Part shown: piece after piece, positions 59,512-64,000 of the stretch
Position numbering within the stretch: the stretch's first letter is position 1
Layout: every line of letters starts with the position of its first letter
Source: Alcanivorax sp. DSM 26293
GTDB lineage: Bacteria; Pseudomonadota; Gammaproteobacteria; Pseudomonadales; Alcanivoracaceae
DNA length: 64,000 bases
Reading direction: 5' to 3'
Assembly (NCBI RefSeq): GCF_900107995.1
Contig: NZ_FNUM01000010.1
Coordinates: 34,134 to 98,133, forward strand
Position numbers and translations under genes: made by a program
Notes under the pieces: model-generated
Seen by the model: only the letters and a program-made list of their open reading frames with translations
The model's database searches: none
What the model was told of the DNA's origin: nothing

Positions 59512-60246
59512 TTATTGTTGTCGGTCTGCCACGCGCTCAAGGCCATCTAGGACAAGGTCGGGCATATGCAGAAACTCGAACTGGAAAGCACCTGTCAATT
59601 TCGGGGCATCACCGCCAGTTACCAGCACTTTACAAGTATCTTCAAGCACTTGGCGTAGTTCAACCACCACCTCCGTGACGAAGGCCACAGACATGCGCAA
59701 CAAACCATTGTGCACACACTCCCCGGTGGATCGGCCCAGAGCCGGCCGGGCCGTAGCCGGCTCGATATGCACATCGGAGGTATCCCGCAACAGGGCAGTA
59801 CGCAACATTCCCAAGCCAGGCACAATATAACCGCCCAGAAACTCCCCCTTTTCATTCACCGCATCAATGGTGAGAGCACTGCCACAATCGATAATGATAC
59901 TGGCACCAAAGCGCTGATGACCCTCTATCATTGCCACCCAGCGATCCACTCCCAGCTTGCGAGGCTCCGGATAGCAGTTTTGCACACCGAAATCCTGGCC
60001 ACAGGAATAATAAAAACACGGCGTCACACCCGTCCGATCTGCCAACAGCCCCGCGATCTCGGTATCCGCTGAGGGGCCCGCCACTGACGCAATCCAGATT
60101 GCATCAACCTGATCACTGCCTTGCAGTAAAGCGTCCACGACAGCGGGCCAGTCTCGCCCGTGTCGACAGCCCCCCTGCTCCATCTTCTCACCGTGGCGAA
60201 AGCGCCATTTCATGGCGGTGTTACCCACATCCACAAACAGTTTCAT
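59512..60246 (-). CDS. coaX: Type III pantothenate kinase
   Basis: CoaX phosphorylates pantothenate, the first step of coenzyme A synthesis, and unlike CoaA is not inhibited by CoA. The 244-residue ASKHA-fold protein has DVGNTAMKWR at the N-terminus, LGVDRWVAMIEGHQ near the middle and IIDCGSALTIDAVNEKGEFLGGYIVPG, all family motifs. Its start overlaps the birA stop by four bases (ATGA). Confidence 0.95.
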   Translation of the reverse strand: MKLFVDVGNTAMKWRFRHGEKMEQGGCRHGRDWPAVVDALLQGSDQVDAIWIASVAGPSADTEIAGLLADRTGVTPCFYYSCGQDFGVQNCYPEPRKLGVDRWVAMIEGHQRFGASIIIDCGSALTIDAVNEKGEFLGGYIVPGLGMLRTALLRDTSDVHIEPATARPALGRSTGECVHNGLLRMSVAFVTEVVVELRQVLEDTCKVLVTGGDAPKLTGAFQFEFLHMPDLVLDGLERVADRQQ

Positions 60247-61214
60247 CGGACTCTCAAACTCACTTCACCGCCATAGACTTCACGCACGCCATTCGGTGTT
60301 TCCACGCGCAAAGCCCCATCCCCCAGAACGCCTGCCGCCTTACCGGTAAACACCTGCTCAGCGGATTGGACCTGAACCAACTCACCCTTCACCGCATCAT
60401 AGCGGTCAAAGTCTCCCCGGAAAGCCGCAAACCCTTGTTGCGAAAAACGCGGCAGCATATCCAGTAAATGCGTCAGCACGCAGCCTGCCAACACCGTCCT
60501 GGGCGGCATATCGGCCAGCTCACTGGCAAGGTCGGTCCAGGTCTGGTCAATATCCCTGGCCTGGTGCCCCGTCATGCAGCCATTGACACCGACCCCGATC
60601 ACCACATCCACCTGGCCATCCATCTCACCGGCCAGCTCTATCAGGACACCGCCGACCTTGGCACCATTGATCTGCAAATCATTGGGCCACTTCAGACCTA
60701 CCGGCAATGACGGATCCAGCTCCTGCAATGCCTGAGCCACCACCACACCCACCGCCAGACTCAACCCGCCCAAAGCGGCAAAACCACCACTCACCGGAAA
60801 ACGAATGGATACGTAAAGATTGGCTGCAAAGGGAGACTGCCACTGCCTGCCTCTTCGGCCACGGCCGGCAGTCTGGCACTCGGAGAGAAACACCTGGGGA
60901 CGACGTACTGGCCCCTTGATGGCCAGCGCATCGGCATTGGTGGATTCGGTTGCCCACTGATAGTGCAGCTGGGCCCGTTCCCCCAGCAACACTTCCAGTG
61001 ACAACGGATCAATCAGGTCCACCGGTTGAGCCAGCCGATAACCTTTGCCCTTGACGGATTCCAGCGGCAAACCGAATTCCTCAAGGCGCTGAATACGCTT
61101 CCAGATAGCAGCCCGGGAAATCCCCAGCGCCTCCCCCAATTCGGAGCCGGAGCGGAACCGGCCATCAGCCAGAAGGCGGATCAATTGCTGATCCGCCTCT
61201 TTGAAGGTGCTCAA
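60243..61214 (-). CDS. birA: Biotin--protein ligase / biotin operon repressor BirA
   Basis: BirA attaches biotin to acetyl-CoA carboxylase and can repress biotin genes. The 323-residue product has an N-terminal helix-turn-helix (RSGSELGEALGISRAAIWKRIQRLEEFGLPLESVKGKGYRL), the ligase core with the biotin loop (SECQTAGRGRRGRQWQSPFAANLYVSIRF) and LKWPNDLQINGAKVGGVLIEL. The TTG start overlaps the stop of the acyl-CoA ligase gene (TTGA); a GTG at 61247 would also be in frame but overlaps further and has no ribosome-binding site. The DNA-binding domain is retained, so it can be a regulator. Confidence 0.92.
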   Translation of the reverse strand: MSTFKEADQQLIRLLADGRFRSGSELGEALGISRAAIWKRIQRLEEFGLPLESVKGKGYRLAQPVDLIDPLSLEVLLGERAQLHYQWATESTNADALAIKGPVRRPQVFLSECQTAGRGRRGRQWQSPFAANLYVSIRFPVSGGFAALGGLSLAVGVVVAQALQELDPSLPVGLKWPNDLQINGAKVGGVLIELAGEMDGQVDVVIGVGVNGCMTGHQARDIDQTWTDLASELADMPPRTVLAGCVLTHLLDMLPRFSQQGFAAFRGDFDRYDAVKGELVQVQSAEQVFTGKAAGVLGDGALRVETPNGVREVYGGEVSLRVR

Positions 61215-62899
61215 GCTTCCCAAACCACCCCTTTGGTCTTCGCCCACTTGGGAATGTCATCCGCATAACGTTTTTCAATTTCGTTACGCTTCAACTTCAG
61301 GGTCGGTGTAATCAGGTTGTTCTCTACCGTCCATGCATCCTTACACACGACCAGAGTCGTCATGCGCTCATGGGGGTCGAGCTCGTTATTGACGCGGGCC
61401 AGCAGGGCTTCAAGTTCCTTGGTGAAATGCTCTTTTTCACTGGCTTTGGACAACTTTTCCTGCTCTTCCGGGGTAATATTCAGCAACGCAATGGGCTGCC
61501 CCATCCCCTGACCGATGACACAGGACAACTCCAGACCCGGCTGCGTGGAGAGACGGTTTTCGATCGGAGCCGGCGCCACATATTTCCCTTTTTCCGTCTT
61601 GAAGATTTCCTTCACTCGACCGGTAATACGCAAACGTCCTTTCTCGTCAATTTCGCCCACATCACCGGTATGCAACCAGCCATCTTCGGTAAGATCTTCC
61701 GCGGTCTTCTCTGGCTGCTTGTAGTAGCCTTTCATATTACCGAGGCTACGCACCATAATCTCACCGCCCTCACCAATCCGGCATTCCACGCCATCATTGG
61801 GAGTCCCCACCCAACCGATCTTCTGGTCACCCTCTTCAGTGGTATGTGACCAGGCCAGGTTCTCGGTCATGCCGTAAACTTCAAGAATTTCCAGATCCAG
61901 CTTCTTGAACCAGGTAATGATATCCGGGGACAGTGCGGCCGCGCCGGACAGCGCAATACGGCATTGATCCAGCCCCATGGCTCCCAGCACTTTCTTTTTG
62001 ATCACTTTGTTCAGGAAAGGAATCTTGAGCAGCTTGTTCAGCTTCTTGGGAGGCACCGCTTCAGAAGCCTTTTGGTAGAACTTGGACCAGATACGTGGCA
62101 CCGCAAAGAACACCGTAGGCTGGGCGCGCTTGATGTCTTCACCGAACGTTTCCAGAGATTCCGCAAAGAAAATCTTGCCGCCCACGTAAAGCTGGGCGAT
62201 TTCAACAGCCACCCGTTCAGCCACATGGGAAAGCGGCAAGTAGGAGATCATTCTCTCTTCCGGTGTCAGGTTATACACCTTGATCATTTTTTCGCCGACG
62301 ATGGAGAAAGACTGGAAGTCATGCATCACCCCTTTGGGCATACCCGTGGTGCCAGAGGTATAGATGATGGTCGCAATATCTTCCATGGCAGGCTCGGCCA
62401 CTTGCTCCAGTGGTGCCGTATCGCGAATGATATCGCCCCAATTGGGGAAATCGTTCAGCGCATCGCGGGGGGCAAGAGTGAACGCCACTTGCTTGACGCC
62501 GTCCGGAACCCCTCCTTTCATGATGTCCCAGTCATCCAGCTTGCCAACAAAAAGGAACTTTGACTCACTGTGCTCCATGATCTGACGGACCGTCTCCGCA
62601 ACCAGTGTCGGGTACAAGGGCACACTCACTGCACCGGCCATCCAGATAGCGAGGTCGGCAATAATCCACTCCGCACAGTTTTTGGAAACCAGAGCCACAT
62701 GGTCACCTTTCTGCACGCCCTGGGACTGCAGGTAAGCCGCCATTCTGCGAGCTTCATCATTGATCCGGGCCCAGGTATAGTCCTGCAGCTCACCACCGCC
62801 CATGGGCTGAACCATGGCCACTGACTGGCCCTGCTTCTCGCAACGCTGCTCCAGCGCTTTAAGGGGGCTCATTACTGCTGCCTTATTATCCATTGTCAT
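61211..62899 (-). CDS. Long-chain acyl-CoA synthetase (AMP-forming)
   Basis: This 562-residue ANL-superfamily ligase activates fatty acids to acyl-CoA through an acyl-AMP. It has the P-loop IIYTSGTTGMPKG near 178-190, YGMTENLAWSH, the A8 hinge GWLHTGDVGEIDEKGRLRITGRVKEIFKTEKGKYVAPAPIE and a C-terminal catalytic lysine region (PTLKLKRNEIEKRY). The pattern resembles eukaryotic-type FAA/ACSL and bacterial FadD15-like enzymes more than E. coli FadD. The start ATG follows AAGG at nine bases. It heads an operon with birA and coaX, linking CoA use to CoA and biotin supply. Confidence 0.92.
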   Translation of the reverse strand: MTMDNKAAVMSPLKALEQRCEKQGQSVAMVQPMGGGELQDYTWARINDEARRMAAYLQSQGVQKGDHVALVSKNCAEWIIADLAIWMAGAVSVPLYPTLVAETVRQIMEHSESKFLFVGKLDDWDIMKGGVPDGVKQVAFTLAPRDALNDFPNWGDIIRDTAPLEQVAEPAMEDIATIIYTSGTTGMPKGVMHDFQSFSIVGEKMIKVYNLTPEERMISYLPLSHVAERVAVEIAQLYVGGKIFFAESLETFGEDIKRAQPTVFFAVPRIWSKFYQKASEAVPPKKLNKLLKIPFLNKVIKKKVLGAMGLDQCRIALSGAAALSPDIITWFKKLDLEILEVYGMTENLAWSHTTEEGDQKIGWVGTPNDGVECRIGEGGEIMVRSLGNMKGYYKQPEKTAEDLTEDGWLHTGDVGEIDEKGRLRITGRVKEIFKTEKGKYVAPAPIENRLSTQPGLELSCVIGQGMGQPIALLNITPEEQEKLSKASEKEHFTKELEALLARVNNELDPHERMTTLVVCKDAWTVENNLITPTLKLKRNEIEKRYADDIPKWAKTKGVVWEA

Positions 62900-63285
62900 A
62901 ATTCTTAACCTTTTCCCAAGTCCAAATGTATCGATACAGCCCGTTTCAGCGGGTCTGGCGCAGGCCTGCCCTGCAAAAGCACAATGATCATTGCCCCGAC
63001 GACGGATGCCGAACCATCCACCACCGGGCCTGGGCCCTGTATACACAGGGCCATCTTGATTCAGCAAACCCCAACCATACCACTTTCGTCGCTTGTGATG
63101 GAGCCTTTACAGCGGCAGATGGCAGGGTTACAGCCATACCAGATAATGGCGATGCCCAGCATAGAATGGCCGCCATCCGGGATAAAGCCCCTCTTGGTTT
63201 AATAATGTTGACCGCTCTTTCTATTGCCAGAAGCGTGCTCCCGGCCGCACCCTGAAAGCCTTCAAATCCAAAGGGAGCAGAGAGC

Positions 63286-63522
63286 ATGTTTCTCAAAGAG
63301 CGGAGCAGCGGCCACCTGGTGCAGGTAGTCGAACCCACGGAACTGGTCAACCCTTTACGCACGCAGATTAGCGGGCGCTATCATCACGGCGAAGAAGCCC
63401 AGGAAGCGGAGCCATTCAACAAGGCCAATCTGGTGTTTCCGTCAGGCGAGACGCTTCCCCGATGCTGGGTGGATCCCCATTATCGGGATGATGAAATCCC
63501 CAGTACCGGGATGGGAGTCTAG
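63286..63522 (+). CDS. Conserved small protein of unknown function
   Basis: The 78-residue protein (MFLKERSSGHLVQVVEPTEL..., GRYHHGEEAQEAEPFNKANLVFPSGETLPRCWVDPHYRDDE) resembles a small family common in Pseudomonas and relatives, sometimes labelled acetyltransferase without proof. AGGGAGCAGAGAGC precedes the ATG. The stop is TAG at 63520. It stands alone, convergent with the 5S rRNA gene. Confidence 0.72.
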   Translation: MFLKERSSGHLVQVVEPTELVNPLRTQISGRYHHGEEAQEAEPFNKANLVFPSGETLPRCWVDPHYRDDEIPSTGMGV

Positions 63523-63805
63523 ATCTGACATTTGGGCCGGGCTGCGCCAACCGGATTCTGACCAGAGGCCAGGGCTTTAAAGAGGCAATAAACCCGTTGG
63601 AGCCATGCTTGCATGGCGAGGGGTAGTTTACCGCTTCTGGGTTCTAGGTTGGAGTTTGAGGCTTTGCAGGGCGTGATGACCTACAGTGTGTGACGAGCAT
63701 GCTCGCCATCCCTTCGGGACCAAGCTGGCTCGATCCCCCTTGAGGGGATGGCGGCTTCGCTGCGAGGCAGGGAGAGTGGATCACCGTGATCCTGAATAAA
63801 ACAAA
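63523..63805. other. Intergenic stretch with small hairpins
   Basis: There is no credible gene between the small protein gene and the rRNA terminator. The sequence holds several short stem-forming blocks (for example GATCCCCCTTGAGGGGATGG near 63734) and a GCGAGGCAGG motif also seen in the REP-like region near 6690, so it may be decayed repeat DNA. Confidence 0.4.
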
Positions 63806-63842
63806 AAACCCCCGACACTTTCGTGACGGGGGTTTTCTGTTT
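63806..63842 (-). terminator. Terminator of the rRNA operon
   Basis: On the minus strand AAAACCCCCG and CGGGGGTTTT pair with CAC/GTG inside and a short loop, followed by TTTTTTGTTTT, directly downstream of 5S rRNA. Confidence 0.88.
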
Positions 63843-63850
63843 TATTTAAG

Positions 63851-63969
63851 AGCCTGACGATGACCTACTCTCACATGGGGAGACCCCACACTACCATCGG
63901 CGATATGTCGTTTCACTTCTGAGTTCGGCATGGGATCAGGTGGTTCCAACACTCTATGGTCGTCAGGCA
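63851..63969 (-). rRNA. rrf: 5S ribosomal RNA
   Basis: The gene is about 119 nt and begins TGCCTGACGACCATAGAGTG on the minus strand. It contains the conserved CCCATGCCGAACTCAGAAGTGAAA region and closes with TCGTCAGGC, which pairs with the 5' end. The 23S gene should lie just beyond the right edge. The last 31 bases of the window are spacer. Confidence 0.96.
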
Positions 63970-64000
63970 AACTGGTTTAGCTATCCACGCGGGCATCGCT

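Noticed and set aside
59496..59546. Earlier ATG for the SPOR protein
   Set aside because: It has no ribosome-binding site, adds an Asn/Gly-rich stretch in front of the membrane helix and overlaps coaX by 35 bases.
62955..62975. A TGGCGC...TGC element resembling a sigma-54 promoter
   Set aside because: The GG and GC blocks are one base too close, and the downstream plus-strand DNA has no gene for about 300 bp.

Overview
The window comes from the chromosome of a marine gammaproteobacterium of the Alcanivorax type. This rests on the gammaproteobacterial gene order (rplU-rpmA-obgE-proB, ispB, the S10/spc/alpha ribosomal cluster, tRNA-Thr/Tyr/Gly/Thr-tuf, birA-coaX) combined with lipid-storage and lipid-oxidation genes: a Marinobacter-type fatty acyl reductase, a phasin, a long-chain acyl-CoA ligase, a GMC alcohol oxidase and an HSDL2-like dehydrogenase. 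The organism is inferred from content and was not checked against a database. No prophage, insertion sequence or CRISPR array was seen.

Layout. 1-6.6 kb: 5' part of murJ, rpsT, proB, obgE, rpmA, rplU, then ispB, a YajG-type lipoprotein and a Rdx/SelW-like protein. 6.6-12.7 kb: a REP/BIME-like inverted repeat, an HIT protein with a small cysteine-rich protein, an AraC regulator divergent from an HSDL2-like SDR, a tiny gene behind a sigma-54 promoter, a phasin and a UbiB/AarF kinase. 12.7-20.5 kb: an outer-membrane barrel, a 7TMR-DISM hybrid histidine kinase, a MoxR/VWA pair, a monooxygenase-like protein, a nitroreductase and a FabR-like TetR regulator. 20.7-26.4 kb: the fatty acyl reductase, then a three-gene operon (GMC oxidoreductase, unknown protein, CrtC/AttH-like protein broken by an in-frame amber codon) behind a perfect ANR/FNR box. 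26.6-42.8 kb: MazG-like protein, epoxide hydrolase, class III adenylate cyclase, lipoprotein, gspD-gspC-gspN, ssb, a YajR-like MFS protein, a CsgD-like regulator, uvrA with a LexA box, a glycerophosphodiesterase, a second sigma-54 promoter with a small gene, and a DOPA-dioxygenase-like gene. 42.9-58.8 kb: alpha, spc and S10 ribosomal operons, tuf and four tRNA genes, all on the minus strand. 58.8-64 kb: SPOR protein, coaX, birA, acyl-CoA ligase, a small conserved gene and 5S rRNA.

How the genes fit together. The acyl-CoA ligase, fatty acyl reductase, phasin and oxidoreductases fit a cell that activates, stores and re-oxidises long-chain acyl and alcohol intermediates. The reductase lies opposite a FabR/DesT-type repressor with three palindromes between them, suggesting acyl-responsive control of fatty-alcohol or wax-ester synthesis.

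The points most worth a second look are: the fatty acyl reductase divergon; the ANR-box operon of unknown function with its amber-interrupted gene; two near-consensus sigma-54 promoters in front of small genes of unknown function; the direct tuf-rpsJ junction, which omits the secE-nusG-rplKAJL-rpoBC-rpsLG-fusA block expected between two tuf copies; and a three-copy family of about 65-bp imperfect palindromes.
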